Shown: in pieces, positions 33,038 through 41,784 of the stretch
Position numbering within the stretch: position 1 is the stretch's first letter
How the letters are laid out: each line of letters opens with the position of its first letter
Source of the DNA: Parasalinivibrio latis
GTDB lineage: Bacteria > Pseudomonadota > Gammaproteobacteria > Enterobacterales > Vibrionaceae
NCBI RefSeq assembly: GCF_036825535.1
Contig: NZ_CP098812.1
Location: 1,364,001-1,428,000, forward strand
Reading direction: 5' to 3'
Length of the DNA stretch: 64,000 nucleotides
Program-made: the position numbers and the translations under genes
The notes under the pieces: generated by a model
Databases searched by the model: none
Told to the model about the DNA's origin: nothing
What the model saw: only the letters and a program-made list of their open reading frames with translations

Positions 33038-35191
33038 TTACAAAGAGGGCTGAGCATTATTGGTACGGGTGAATGTCCGGTTGGTCATCACCACGAGGAT
33101 AATGAAAACCGCCGTACACGCCGCCCGGACAACCAGAGGCATATCCGGCCACAAGAGACCTGCGCCCAGTGCGACAACCAGCGCCCGAACCAGCGGGTTC
33201 AGCGGCGCTTCCAAATACCCTTCAATACCGGCAATCAGTGCCCAGGTACCTAAAATTGCAAACGCCCCGGTTACCATCACATCAGTCATGTTGCCACTGA
33301 CAAGTGGTGTATAAGCCATTAACAACGGTACCAGATAGAGCCCTTTGGCAATTTTCCAGGCGGTAAAGCCCGTTTTCATTGGCGGCGTCCGGGCAATGGT
33401 GGCGGCAGCAAATGCGGTCAGGCATACGGGAGGAGTGACATTGCTGTCCTGTGAGAGCCAAAAAATAATCAGGTGGGCGGAAAGCAGTGCGAGAGCGACT
33501 TTTTCCAGCCCAAGTCCCTGTTCCAGCAAAGTTGACATAAAGTCTGCCGGTACCATGGCGAGCAATGCCAGCGCGCTTTGTTCAGACATGGGTTTGGTCA
33601 ATGCGTCGAGTTGATCCGGTGCTGCCAGCATAAAGATAGCCCGGGCTTGTTCCGGCAACTGCCCGTTCATCAGGAGTTCGACCAGTTCTTGCTCGGCAAT
33701 AAGGCTGTAAATCGCTGGGGCAGAAAGTGTTCCCAGAACGATATATGAAGCCGTGACCGGCAACCCCATGCCCAACACCAGGGAAGCGATGGCGACCAGT
33801 ACCAGCATGATGATCAGGTTACCGTCGGACCAGCCGTTAATCATCAGTGAGAAAGTATTGCCGATGCCGGTGGTACTGATAACGTTGACTACCAAGCCGA
33901 TACCGGTGAGCAGCACCGCGGTGGTTGCCATGTTTCTGGAACCTTGTGCCAGGGCGTCGATAATCTCACGCGGGCCCATTTTATTTGGAGAAAGCCACGA
34001 TGCGATAACCACGGAGATGATCGATAACCCGGCGGCGTAGGTGGGGGTGAAACCGGCAATGAGCAACGAGACCAATACGGCCAGCGGGATCAGGTAATGC
34101 CAGCCGGATTTGAGCACCCTGGAGACAGGCTCCGATTCTACGGTGACTTTATGGACACCAGAACGTTTGGCTTCTATCCGGACAAAGAACGCTACGGACA
34201 GGAAATAAATCAGCGCAGGGACAAAAGAAACCGCAATGATTTCCACGTAAGGGATTTGGGTGTAGGACGCCATGATAAAAGCGCCAGCCCCCATAACCGG
34301 TGGCATTAACTGCCCGCCGGTAGAGGCTGCTGCTTCCACACCGGCGGCAAACCGGGCTGGGAAGCCAGCTTTTTTCATCAAGGGAATGGTAATCACCCCG
34401 GTGGAAACCGTATTGGCTACACTGGAGCCGGACACCGACCCCATCAGGCCGGAACCGAGCACGGCCACAAAACCGGGCCCGCCGATGATTTTTCCTGCCA
34501 CAGCGCGGGAGACGTTGATAATGAAATCACCTGCCCCGGATTTCACCAGAAATGCCCCGAACAGGATAAACATAAACACATAACTCCAGGAGATTCGGGA
34601 TATGGGGCCGAACATACCTTCGGAGCTGTAAAAACTGCGGTAGAGCATGGTCTCATAGGAAAGGCCTGGAAATGAAAACACGCCGTTGATCCAGCTTCCC
34701 CACACGGTGACATAGGTCAGGGAGATAACAATCAACACCGGGATAAACCACCCCATGGTGCGGCGAATCAGCTCAAGCACAATCAGGATTGCCAGAATGG
34801 AAAATACCCAGTCGCTCGCAATAAAAGTCACGCCCCTTTCGTACAGCGCATCTTCTGCCAGCGGGATATAAACCAGGCAGGCAACAGCTGTGAGACCGAT
34901 TGTGACGTCAAGCCATAATGCCGCTTTATTATTTGCGAGAGAGCGTGCTGCCGGGTAGGTCAGTACACACATCAGTGAAAAACCGGCAAAGTGGGTAGCG
35001 GAGATCCACAGCTCCGGCAGGGTGGCGAGCGTGTTAAACCAAATATGCATCACTGCCAGTGCAACACCGATAAAAGTGACCGCTTTCGACAGAAGCGGGT
35101 ATTGGTTGCGTTGCAGCAGTTCAAACTGGGATAAATCGGCTGAATCCTGCTTCTCAGTGTCTGGCGTAAAATCTGGCTTAGTCTCTGACAT
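33038..35191 (-). CDS. TRAP transporter fused permease (TAXI type, DctQ-DctM)
   Basis: 717 residues, about 16 or more hydrophobic helices: a small DctQ-like part fused to the large DctM-like part, the arrangement found with TAXI binding proteins. Signatures: GAFLVKSGAGDFIINVSRAVAGKIIGGPGFVAVLGSGLMGSVSGSSVANTVSTGVITIPLMKKAGFPARFAAGVEAAASTGGQLMPPVMGAGAFIMA and LGMGLPVTASYIVLGTLSAPAI. Imports an organic acid by ion symport. ATG with GGAG upstream; it follows the TAXI gene after a stable hairpin. Confidence 0.94.
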   Translation of the reverse strand: MSETKPDFTPDTEKQDSADLSQFELLQRNQYPLLSKAVTFIGVALAVMHIWFNTLATLPELWISATHFAGFSLMCVLTYPAARSLANNKAALWLDVTIGLTAVACLVYIPLAEDALYERGVTFIASDWVFSILAILIVLELIRRTMGWFIPVLIVISLTYVTVWGSWINGVFSFPGLSYETMLYRSFYSSEGMFGPISRISWSYVFMFILFGAFLVKSGAGDFIINVSRAVAGKIIGGPGFVAVLGSGLMGSVSGSSVANTVSTGVITIPLMKKAGFPARFAAGVEAAASTGGQLMPPVMGAGAFIMASYTQIPYVEIIAVSFVPALIYFLSVAFFVRIEAKRSGVHKVTVESEPVSRVLKSGWHYLIPLAVLVSLLIAGFTPTYAAGLSIISVVIASWLSPNKMGPREIIDALAQGSRNMATTAVLLTGIGLVVNVISTTGIGNTFSLMINGWSDGNLIIMLVLVAIASLVLGMGLPVTASYIVLGTLSAPAIYSLIAEQELVELLMNGQLPEQARAIFMLAAPDQLDALTKPMSEQSALALLAMVPADFMSTLLEQGLGLEKVALALLSAHLIIFWLSQDSNVTPPVCLTAFAAATIARTPPMKTGFTAWKIAKGLYLVPLLMAYTPLVSGNMTDVMVTGAFAILGTWALIAGIEGYLEAPLNPLVRALVVALGAGLLWPDMPLVVRAACTAVFIILVVMTNRTFTRTNNAQPSL

Positions 35192-35256
35192 GACAGCTCC
35201 AAAACAACGTGTGCCAAGGACATCCGGGTAGATGTCGGATTTTATGATTGTTATGG

Positions 35257-35281
35257 CAGCCGGCCTGAATCAGGCCGGCTG
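35257..35281. repeat. intergenic hairpin between TAXI and TRAP permease genes
   Basis: CAGCCGGCCTG (35257-35267), three-base loop, CAGGCCGGCTG (35271-35281): a perfect 11-bp GC-rich stem. No T-run follows on the minus strand, so it is not a terminator; it probably protects the 3' end of the binding-protein message after processing. Confidence 0.8.
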
Positions 35282-35326
35282 AAGGGGTTGCCTTACAGCT
35301 TGGAAACTTGCAGGCAAAAAGTGGGA

Positions 35327-36343
35327 TTACTCGGCAATCAGGTGAGCCGGAATATCCAGACCCTGTTCCTTGTAGTAGCGTGCAGCACCTGGGTGAAGGG
35401 GAACCGGCAGGCCGGCAATGGCTTTTTCCAGTGCCATGGCTTTGGTTGCTTTGTGGATCCCGTTCAGGAACGGCAGGTTTTCATAGATGGTTTTGGTCAG
35501 CATGTAGACGTCGTCATCGCTGATATCGTGGCGAACAGCCAGGAAGTTAGGCTGTGCGATAGTGGATACATCTTTGGTCTGGCCGGGATAGGTATTGGCT
35601 GGAATCACAAAGCGGGTCCACAGTTTGTAACCGTTGTTTGCCTGTGCCATCTGCTCATCAGTAAAGGAAAGCAGGGTGATGTCTTCGCCCATGGCTGCGA
35701 AAGCGCGGGTGACGGCACTGACAGGAACACCCGCAGGTGTGTTCATGCCTTCAATGGCTCCGTTTTGCAGGGCATCAGCACTTGCGCCGTACCCCTGGAA
35801 TGCCAGGTTAAAGTTATCCGGGTTTACGCCCAGGCCTCCCATGATGTGACGGCCGGAACCCTCTGTACCAGAGTTTTTCTTACCGATAGAGAACTTCTTG
35901 CCTTCCAGGTTGTTGAGATCTGACACGTTGCCTGATTTCGCCAAATCTGACTTGACGACAAAGTGCTCAACGTTTTGCCACAGCATGGAAACGGAACGCA
36001 GGTTTTTCTGGGGGCCGGACTGTTTCACCTTACCTTCACCGCTCCATGCCCATGCGCCATAAAGGCCTTGCATAATGGCGAATTGGGCCTGGTTTTCACG
36101 CAGGAGTTTTACGTTTTCACCTGACCCGGCAGAGCTGATGGCTGAAAGGGAGAATTTGTGCTTGGGTTCGAGTTTCACTTTGCTCAGGGTTGCCAGTGCA
36201 ACGCCCACTGGGTAGTAGGTACCACCGGTTGATGCGGTAGCCAGGATATAGCTGCGGTTTTCAGCAGCGGTTGCCATGCCGGTTGCTGAAGCAAAAAGAG
36301 CAGAGGCAAGCATCACGCGCTTAAACAGGCTTTTCGTTTTCAT
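35327..36343 (-). CDS. TAXI-family TRAP solute-binding protein
   Basis: 338 residues from the second of two adjacent ATG codons (36343), which has AGGAG 6 bases upstream; the first (36346) is too close. Signal peptide about residues 1-26 (LASALFASATGMATAAENR). TAXI pattern: YILATASTGGTYYPVGVALATLSK, SAISSAGSGENVKLLRENQAQFAIMQGLYGAWAWSG, KKFSIGKKNSGTEGSGRHIMGGLGV. Ligand unknown; TAXI proteins bind dicarboxylates or amino acids. Transcribed from the sigma-54 promoter at 36416-36431. Confidence 0.92.
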   Translation of the reverse strand: MKTKSLFKRVMLASALFASATGMATAAENRSYILATASTGGTYYPVGVALATLSKVKLEPKHKFSLSAISSAGSGENVKLLRENQAQFAIMQGLYGAWAWSGEGKVKQSGPQKNLRSVSMLWQNVEHFVVKSDLAKSGNVSDLNNLEGKKFSIGKKNSGTEGSGRHIMGGLGVNPDNFNLAFQGYGASADALQNGAIEGMNTPAGVPVSAVTRAFAAMGEDITLLSFTDEQMAQANNGYKLWTRFVIPANTYPGQTKDVSTIAQPNFLAVRHDISDDDVYMLTKTIYENLPFLNGIHKATKAMALEKAIAGLPVPLHPGAARYYKEQGLDIPAHLIAE

Positions 36344-36415
36344 CATTGTCTCCTTGGCGGGTTCGAAGTATGTCTCTTTCCGTGAATAACACTTTGTTTA
36401 CATTCGACCCTATGG

Positions 36416-36431
36416 AGCACTAATCATGCCA
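36416..36431 (-). promoter_or_regulatory. sigma-54 (-24/-12) promoter of the TAXI-TRAP operon
   Basis: On the minus strand the sequence reads TGGCATGATTAGTGCT, matching TGGCACG-N4-TTGCW with GG and GC elements at the strictly required spacing. The predicted start near 36406 gives a leader of about 60 bases before the TAXI ATG. The upstream neighbour encodes a sigma-54 activator. Confidence 0.8.
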
Positions 36432-36490
36432 TTCCTTAACTTTATGAAAAATATGAAGTTACTTTTATCTTCGATATCGAATGAGCAGGA

Positions 36491-36638
36491 TTTTGCTTAT
36501 TGGTAAAAAGTACCATAAGCAAAATATTGCCGACCGGGAGGCGGCGGGTTTATTACCACAGAGCAGCAAAACTGGGGCGCTTACCCCATGGATGCATGAG
36601 ATCCCATTTTACCTCACTGTGAGTCGGCAAAATTTTGC
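36491..36638. promoter_or_regulatory. upstream activator sites for the DctD-like regulator
   Basis: Site 1 is an interrupted palindrome at 36491-36524: arm TTTTGCTTAT (36491-36500) with GGTA at 36502-36505, mirrored by TACC (36511-36514) and ATAAGCAAAA (36515-36524), centred about 100 bases upstream of the sigma-54 start. Site 2, GCAAAATTTTGC at 36627-36638 followed by TCATTACCA, is a second copy of the same TTTTGC...AT...ACC theme at about -227. Distances fit enhancer-type binding of an NtrC-family activator. Confidence 0.6.
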
Positions 36639-36658
36639 TCATTACCAAGCATGGAATA

Positions 36659-38005
36659 TCAGGTGTAGTCGTTCCGGTTCAGGCCGTGTTTTTGCATTTT
36701 CTGGTTAAGTGTACGTCGAGGCAGATCAAGTTCTTCCATAACTGCCTGGATATGACCCTTGTGACGGGTTAGCGCCTCCTGCAGGATCTGGCGTTCCACA
36801 TTTTGAAGCTGGATAGTCAAAGGGAGGCGCCTCTGTGTAGGGGAAGCAATGCTGTCCGGCCCTGAAGCCAGGATCTCTCCAACAGAAACGTTGTTTTCCA
36901 AAGCAAAGCGGGTTGCGATGTTCCGCAGTTCCCGCACATTACCCGGCCAATGGTAAGAGAGCAGGGTTTCCTGGTCATTGGTACTGGCAGATCTCTCCGG
37001 GTTTTGCTGCTGAACAAAGTGGTCAAACAGCAGCAGGATATCCTCACCTCGTTCCCTAAGAGGCGGGATATAAAGTTGTGAAACGTTCAGGCGGTAGAAA
37101 AGGTCCTGTCGGAAATAGGCGTGATCCTTGAGGTCTTCCTTGGCTGCTGCGATGCATCGGATATCAATTTCAACCGTTTGGTTGGCACCTACACGTTCAA
37201 TCGTGTGTTCTTGCAGTGAACGTAAAACTTTAATCTGCATACTGACCGGCATGCTTTCTATTTCATCCAGGAAAACGCTGCCTTTGTCTGCATATTCCAG
37301 TTTGCCGATTCGCCTTTTTGCGGCACCGGTAAACGCCCCGGCTTCGTGGCCGAAGAGTTCACTTTCAAACAGGTTTTCGGGAATTGCTGCGCAATTAATG
37401 GCAACAAATTCTGCATTGTTCCGGCTGCTGTAACGGTGAAGGCTTTGTGCCACCAACTCCTTACCGCTCCCGGTCTCACCATAAATAATGACGTTGGTAT
37501 CCATTTCCGCCACTTTGAGTAATTGGTCACGCAGGCGACGGATTGCCGGGCTTTGTCCGATAAGCTGTTTTTCCAGTCCTTCAAGCTGGCTGAGGTAGTG
37601 GTGGCGTTCTGTCTGATCTTCACTTTGGCGGCGGACGGCCAGTGCATTTACCACGGTTTCTGTCAGGCGCTGGGGATCAAAAGGTTTTTCAATGAAATCG
37701 AATGCGCCAAGGCGAAGGGCCTTCACCGCCATATCGATGTCCCCGTGGCCGGTAATCAGGATAACCGGCAAATCAGGAATGACCTGTTGCATATCCTGCA
37801 GCAGCAATACACCATCGTGATCGCCCAGCTTAACATCGCTGATAACAATGCCGGAAAAATCCGGGGCGAGGGCATCCATGGCGGCAAACCCGGTTTCACA
37901 ACTGGTCACGTTAAAGCCAGCCAGCTCCAGCCATTGCGCCGTAGCCTGGCGCACTATGGCATCATCTTCCACCAATAACACATCACCACGTGTTTGCTCG
38001 CTCAT
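36659..38005 (-). CDS. sigma-54-dependent response regulator, NtrC/DctD type
   Basis: 448 residues. Receiver domain (about 6-120) with D14-D15 and phospho-acceptor D57 in VISDVKLGDHDG; AAA+ domain (about 148-375) with Walker A GETGSGKE, the sigma-54 contact loop GAFTGA, Walker B VFLDEIE and R-finger region LFYRLNV; C-terminal Fis-type helix-turn-helix (HIQAVMEELDLPRRTLNQKMQKHGL). Expected to be phosphorylated by the DctB-like kinase at 30903-33032 and to activate the TAXI-TRAP promoter. The kinase is on the other side of the transporter genes and on the opposite strand. Confidence 0.95.
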   Translation of the reverse strand: MSEQTRGDVLLVEDDAIVRQATAQWLELAGFNVTSCETGFAAMDALAPDFSGIVISDVKLGDHDGVLLLQDMQQVIPDLPVILITGHGDIDMAVKALRLGAFDFIEKPFDPQRLTETVVNALAVRRQSEDQTERHHYLSQLEGLEKQLIGQSPAIRRLRDQLLKVAEMDTNVIIYGETGSGKELVAQSLHRYSSRNNAEFVAINCAAIPENLFESELFGHEAGAFTGAAKRRIGKLEYADKGSVFLDEIESMPVSMQIKVLRSLQEHTIERVGANQTVEIDIRCIAAAKEDLKDHAYFRQDLFYRLNVSQLYIPPLRERGEDILLLFDHFVQQQNPERSASTNDQETLLSYHWPGNVRELRNIATRFALENNVSVGEILASGPDSIASPTQRRLPLTIQLQNVERQILQEALTRHKGHIQAVMEELDLPRRTLNQKMQKHGLNRNDYT

Positions 38006-38382
38006 CCTTTGCCTTTTGATTTCCGGTTCCTTTTACTATTTCAGCGCTACAGGATGCACTTTGGCAAGTGCAATCTTCCAACTTACCGGATTGGCACTCA
38101 AATCAGGGAAGTGGCGGTTAAAAAAGTGGTGGAAAGAAACCTGAAATAAATACGAAATAGTGTGTGTTAAATTTAATACTTTTGTCTCTGCGTGGTTATT
38201 AAAATCAATTCTTGTAACTGAAGCCAAATAAAAATTCCGGTAACCAAACAATCACAGTGATGAAATATAGGGATTCAATACTGACTTTCATGGTTTGACA
38301 ATAACTAATCTTGCTTATTTCTCTGAAGCACCTTATGTGTCTTTCAGACAAATAGGTAATATAACACTGGGTGGTAAATAGC
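38006..38382. other. intergenic region between regulator and tatB
   Basis: 377 bases between divergent genes. AT-rich, no gene seen, no palindrome longer than 7 bp noticed. Promoters for both sides must be here but none stands out. Confidence 0.4.
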
Positions 38383-38778
38383 GTGTTCGATTTAGGGCTA
38401 GAGGAACTTTTTATTGTTTCTCTGTTAGCATTTCTGATTATTGGGCCAAAAGATTTACCCAAGTTTTTTGAAATATTCAGAAAGATTAGCAGCAAACTCA
38501 GAAAACTCTACCAATTTACCAAAGGTGGGATTGCTCAGTTAGAGCGCGAGGTTTCCCAGTCTGACGGGAATCAATCCCAGCCATCTTGGGAGAACTGGTT
38601 GCCTGACGAGTTACGTCATTTGCCCGATGATTTTGCCCCCGGGTCCCGTTCACCTGATTATCACCAGCAACGTAAGAGTGATGTTGAAGCTGTGCGTGCT
38701 CGATGTGCTGAACAACGTGCAAATACTGCAAATCCAGGTGCTGATAGCTCTGAAGGTGTAGGGGACAAGCGATCATGA
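38383..38778 (+). CDS. tatB: Sec-independent translocase protein TatB
   Basis: 131 residues from a GTG at 38383, chosen because the protein then begins MFDLGLEELF like TatB proteins; another GTG lies 12 bases upstream. One N-terminal membrane helix (about 5-20), hinge GPKDLP, amphipathic helix (about 25-50) and a charged, disordered tail with a DELRHLPDDF segment. E8 is typical of TatB rather than TatA. No tatA is next to it; this protein may work with a TatA encoded elsewhere or serve both roles. Overlaps tatC by four bases (ATGA). Confidence 0.82.
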   Translation: MFDLGLEELFIVSLLAFLIIGPKDLPKFFEIFRKISSKLRKLYQFTKGGIAQLEREVSQSDGNQSQPSWENWLPDELRHLPDDFAPGSRSPDYHQQRKSDVEAVRARCAEQRANTANPGADSSEGVGDKRS

Positions 38779-39572
38779 GCCGGGATTTATCGAAAAGCCC
38801 GGAGCTCGAAGCATCAAGGGCACCGCTTCTCAACCATTTACTGGAGATACGCCGCAGGCTGATGCTCTGTTTTTTGTTTTTCATTGTGGTCTTTATTGTT
38901 GCGTATGCCTATTCGGGCGAGGTTTATCAGTATTTAACTGCTCCGCTGGTGGATGTGTTTGGTGAAGACAGTGGCCGGAGAATGATTTACACCGGGTTAC
39001 ATGAGGCCTTTTTTACCTATATGAAGCTGGCTTTTTTCACAGCCATGTTTGCCAGTTTGCCGTTGTTGCTTATACAGGTTTGGTGTTTCATTGCTCCTGG
39101 GTTGTACCGCAGTGAGAGGAAGGCTTACTCCCCGGTATTTCTGGTGACGCCAGTGCTTTTTGTTGCCGGGGCCGGGTTGGCGTTTTATGTGGTGATGCCT
39201 CTGGCATGGGAGTTTTTCATCTCGTTCGAGATGCCGCAGCAATCGGGAGAGGCGTTAAAGGTAGAGCTCGAAGCAAGGGTGAGTGAATACCTGAATTTGG
39301 TCATCAAAATGTTGCTTGCATTTGGTCTCAGTTTTGAACTGCCGGTGCTCTTCTATGTGATGGCAAAGGTGGGTGCGTTGTCTGTGGAAGATCTTATTCA
39401 ATACCGAAAACATGCCATTGTTATTATATTCCTTATCGCTGCATTTGTTACGCCACCTGATATTATCTCGCAGTTTTCATTAGGTGTTCCGCTGGTGGTG
39501 CTGTATGAAACTTCAATATTAATATTGAGGCGAACAAATCGGGAGTTGAAAGAAAGTCCGGTTGCGGAGTAA
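38775..39572 (+). CDS. tatC: Sec-independent translocase protein TatC
   Basis: 265 residues with six membrane helices. TatC signatures: LLNHLLEIRRRLMLCFLFF at the N-terminus, GLHEAFFTYMKLAFFTAMFASLPLLLIQVWCFIAPGLYRSERK (receptor loop for twin-arginine signals) and LSVEDLIQYRKHAIVIIFLIAAFVTPPDIISQ near the C-terminus. Translationally coupled to tatB. The next gene encodes a twin-arginine protein, so a substrate-dedicated translocase is likely. Confidence 0.95.
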   Translation: MSRDLSKSPELEASRAPLLNHLLEIRRRLMLCFLFFIVVFIVAYAYSGEVYQYLTAPLVDVFGEDSGRRMIYTGLHEAFFTYMKLAFFTAMFASLPLLLIQVWCFIAPGLYRSERKAYSPVFLVTPVLFVAGAGLAFYVVMPLAWEFFISFEMPQQSGEALKVELEARVSEYLNLVIKMLLAFGLSFELPVLFYVMAKVGALSVEDLIQYRKHAIVIIFLIAAFVTPPDIISQFSLGVPLVVLYETSILILRRTNRELKESPVAE

Positions 39573-39713
39573 TAAAAAGTAAATCAAGCAACGCTATAGA
39601 ATAATGAAATTTTAAATAATTAGAATTCCCTCGCTTAATGGGGAAGGGTGTTTTATGCCCATTGTTTGTCAATCAGAACCATCAACCTGGAATTTTCTTA
39701 ATAAGGAATCATC

Positions 39714-41171
39714 ATGAGCAACGAAATAAATGCACTGTTGCCTGACAACGGTGAGGAAATCAAACCGACGTTTAACCGTCGTGAAGTGTTGAAAGGCACC
39801 TCAATTGCTGCTGCCAGTGCCGCATTTGCCGCGATTTCAACTCAGGCAAAGGCAGCCAGCTTGCCATATACGGACACCTATGGTCCGCTGGCGCCGGTTG
39901 CTGACCAGGCAACCGGCCTTTACCTGCTGTCACTGCCTGAAGGGTTTTCCTACACCAGTTTTGGCTGGACCGGGCAGACCCAGGCAGACGGTTTACCAAC
40001 GCCAACAGACCACGACGGTATGGCAGTGGTGGCATCAAAAGGCAATGTCGTTGCCCTGGTGCGTAACCATGAGCTGTCACAGGGCGAAAGCTCAAAGTGT
40101 TCTCCACGCAGCGGTCGCGGTATCTACAATGCTTCCCAGTATGGCGGCACAACCAACCTGATGTTTGATGTGGTCAATGGCCGTTTCCTCTCTTCTTATA
40201 ACAGCCTTGGCGGCACCATCCGCAACTGTGCGGGTGGCCCGACACCTTGGGGTACCTGGCTGTCATGCGAAGAAACATTTAACACCTGGGGACAGGGCCC
40301 GGATGGCTTCAACCACGGCTACGTTTTCGAAGTGCCGGGATTTGGCCTTTCAGACGGTCAGCCAATCCGCGAAATGGGCCGTTTCTACCATGAGGCTGCG
40401 GCTGTTGATCCGGCAACCGGTTACGTTTACCAGACGGAAGACCGCGGCGCATCGGCATTCTACAAGTTTGTCCCTTCCGGCCAGTGGGGCGACCTGAAAT
40501 CCGGCGGTACGCTCTATGCGATGGTACTGAATGAGACCGACCGTCTGGATACCCGCGGCGGGCAGGTGGAAGGTACTGTCTGGACAGTTACCTGGCAGGA
40601 AGTGCCTGACCCGGATGCGGTCAATGAAAGCTGCTACAACCAGGCGTTTAAGGCAGCGACATTTGAGCGCGGTGAGGGCTGTTGGTATGACGACGGCAAG
40701 GTGTATTTCTGCTCAACGTCCGGCGGCGCTGCATCTCTGGGGCAGATCTTCTGCTACGACCCGCGCAAAGAAACCGTGACCATCCTTTTCGAATCGACTT
40801 CGAGTGATGAAGTTAACGGCCCTGACAACATTGCAGTGAGCCCGCGCGGCAACATCCTGATGTGTGAGGATGGCAGCTCCAATCCAAAGCGCCTTGTCGG
40901 CTTGACGCAGGCAGGAAACACCTTTGTATTCGCAGAAAACAACATTGCGCTCGATCAGGGTGACCTCAGCGCCATTGATGCGGTTTACCCCGGCACCAAA
41001 ACCAACTTCTGGGATCGCGTCGGTGAGAGCGCTGACGGCTCAGCCCGTCGCAGCTTTACCAGCCGCGAGTGGGCCGGGGCCTGCTTCTATGGGCGTTGGT
41101 TGTTCGTCAACATTCAGTCTCCCGGCGTAACTTTTGCCATCACCGGCCCTTGGGAAAAGGGTGCGTTGTAA
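39714..41171 (+). CDS. PhoX-like phosphatase family protein with Tat signal
   Basis: 485 residues. Tat signal: N21-R22-R23-E-V-L-K then a weakly hydrophobic alanine-rich stretch and a probable cut after about residue 47 (AKA). The rest is the DUF839/PhoX beta-propeller: HDGMAVV, VRNHELSQGE, RNCAGGPTPWGTWLSCEET (the catalytic-site Cys and metal-ligand Glu region of PhoX), HEAAAVDPATGYVYQTEDRGASAFYKFVP and GPDNIAVSPRGNILMCEDG. PhoX enzymes are periplasmic Ca/Fe alkaline phosphatases exported folded with metals. Smaller than classic PhoX, so an alternative esterase activity is possible. AAGGA before ATG. No good Pho box seen. Confidence 0.85.
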   Translation: MSNEINALLPDNGEEIKPTFNRREVLKGTSIAAASAAFAAISTQAKAASLPYTDTYGPLAPVADQATGLYLLSLPEGFSYTSFGWTGQTQADGLPTPTDHDGMAVVASKGNVVALVRNHELSQGESSKCSPRSGRGIYNASQYGGTTNLMFDVVNGRFLSSYNSLGGTIRNCAGGPTPWGTWLSCEETFNTWGQGPDGFNHGYVFEVPGFGLSDGQPIREMGRFYHEAAAVDPATGYVYQTEDRGASAFYKFVPSGQWGDLKSGGTLYAMVLNETDRLDTRGGQVEGTVWTVTWQEVPDPDAVNESCYNQAFKAATFERGEGCWYDDGKVYFCSTSGGAASLGQIFCYDPRKETVTILFESTSSDEVNGPDNIAVSPRGNILMCEDGSSNPKRLVGLTQAGNTFVFAENNIALDQGDLSAIDAVYPGTKTNFWDRVGESADGSARRSFTSREWAGACFYGRWLFVNIQSPGVTFAITGPWEKGAL

Positions 41172-41194
41172 GCCGGATTAACAAGGAGGAAAAC

Positions 41195-41749
41195 ATGAGC
41201 GTATTAAAGGCAGCCTTTGCCGGTATTCTGCTTTGTTTCAGCGCATTTTCGCAGGCAGGCATCATCCCGCTTGGTGGTGCCGGGACATTCAGCGGTACCG
41301 TAATTGGTGACAGTGGCTGGGCGTTGGAAAACCCGCAGGGCGTGGATTTTTTAACCTTCAGTGTTGAGCATGAAACCGAGCTATCAGCGTCGGCGACAAG
41401 TGCCCTTATTGCTATGGGTGTCAGCCTGTTTGAGGGTACGGTGACCAACCCGAACCTGCCAAGCTTCAGTAATAATGCGGATTTTACCGACCTGTTTGGC
41501 AACCTTACTTATATCGCGAGCTCGTCTGCTGTACCGGGGTTGGGGGGCAGCATTGCCAACATTTTGCTGGCACCGGGTACGTACACTCTGATTACCGGCG
41601 GAAATAATGGTGGGTTTGGTTTTGACTTCACGGCCTACAACTACCAGTTGGATCTGGCGCTGACGACCATCTCGGAGCCACCGCTTCTCGCCATTTTCCT
41701 GGCGGGTGCAACCGGCCTGGTTGCCAGCCGCCGTAGAAAAGTGAAATAA
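41195..41749 (+). CDS. small secreted protein with PEP-CTERM-like C-terminal anchor
   Basis: 184 residues from the ATG at 41195, with a perfect AAGGAGG upstream; a longer frame into the PhoX gene is not used. Signal peptide (about 1-20, FAGILLCFSAFSQA). The mature part is rich in Gly, Ser, Asn and Thr with a DVP-like secreted pattern (TLITGGNNGGFGFDFTAYNYQLDL). The C-terminus has SEPP, a hydrophobic helix (LLAIFLAGATGLVA) and a basic end SRRRKVK: the tripartite PEP-CTERM sorting signal in slightly changed form. It follows PhoX by 23 bases in the same operon. Exosortase is not in the window. Confidence 0.75.
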   Translation: MSVLKAAFAGILLCFSAFSQAGIIPLGGAGTFSGTVIGDSGWALENPQGVDFLTFSVEHETELSASATSALIAMGVSLFEGTVTNPNLPSFSNNADFTDLFGNLTYIASSSAVPGLGGSIANILLAPGTYTLITGGNNGGFGFDFTAYNYQLDLALTTISEPPLLAIFLAGATGLVASRRRKVK

Positions 41750-41761
41750 CCCTTTTCTTTC

Positions 41762-41784
41762 AGCGGCCTGCGGGCCGCTTTTTT
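41762..41784 (+). terminator. terminator of the tatBC-phoX-PEP-CTERM operon
   Basis: AGCGGCC (41762-41768), four-base loop, GGCCGCT (41773-41779), then a T-run to 41784. It touches the 3' end of the convergent LOG-family gene. Confidence 0.9.

Larger units (their letters stand above)
36347..36658. other. regulatory region between DctD-like regulator and TAXI gene
   Basis: 312 bases, no gene. It holds the sigma-54 promoter (36416-36431) and two activator-type sites (36491-36524, 36627-36638); the second site abuts the 3' end of the regulator gene. Confidence 0.65.

Noticed and set aside
39573..39713. Pho box in front of the PhoX-like gene
   Set aside because: TTTGTCAATCA resembles half a Pho box, but no second CTGTCA-like half is found at the right distance.
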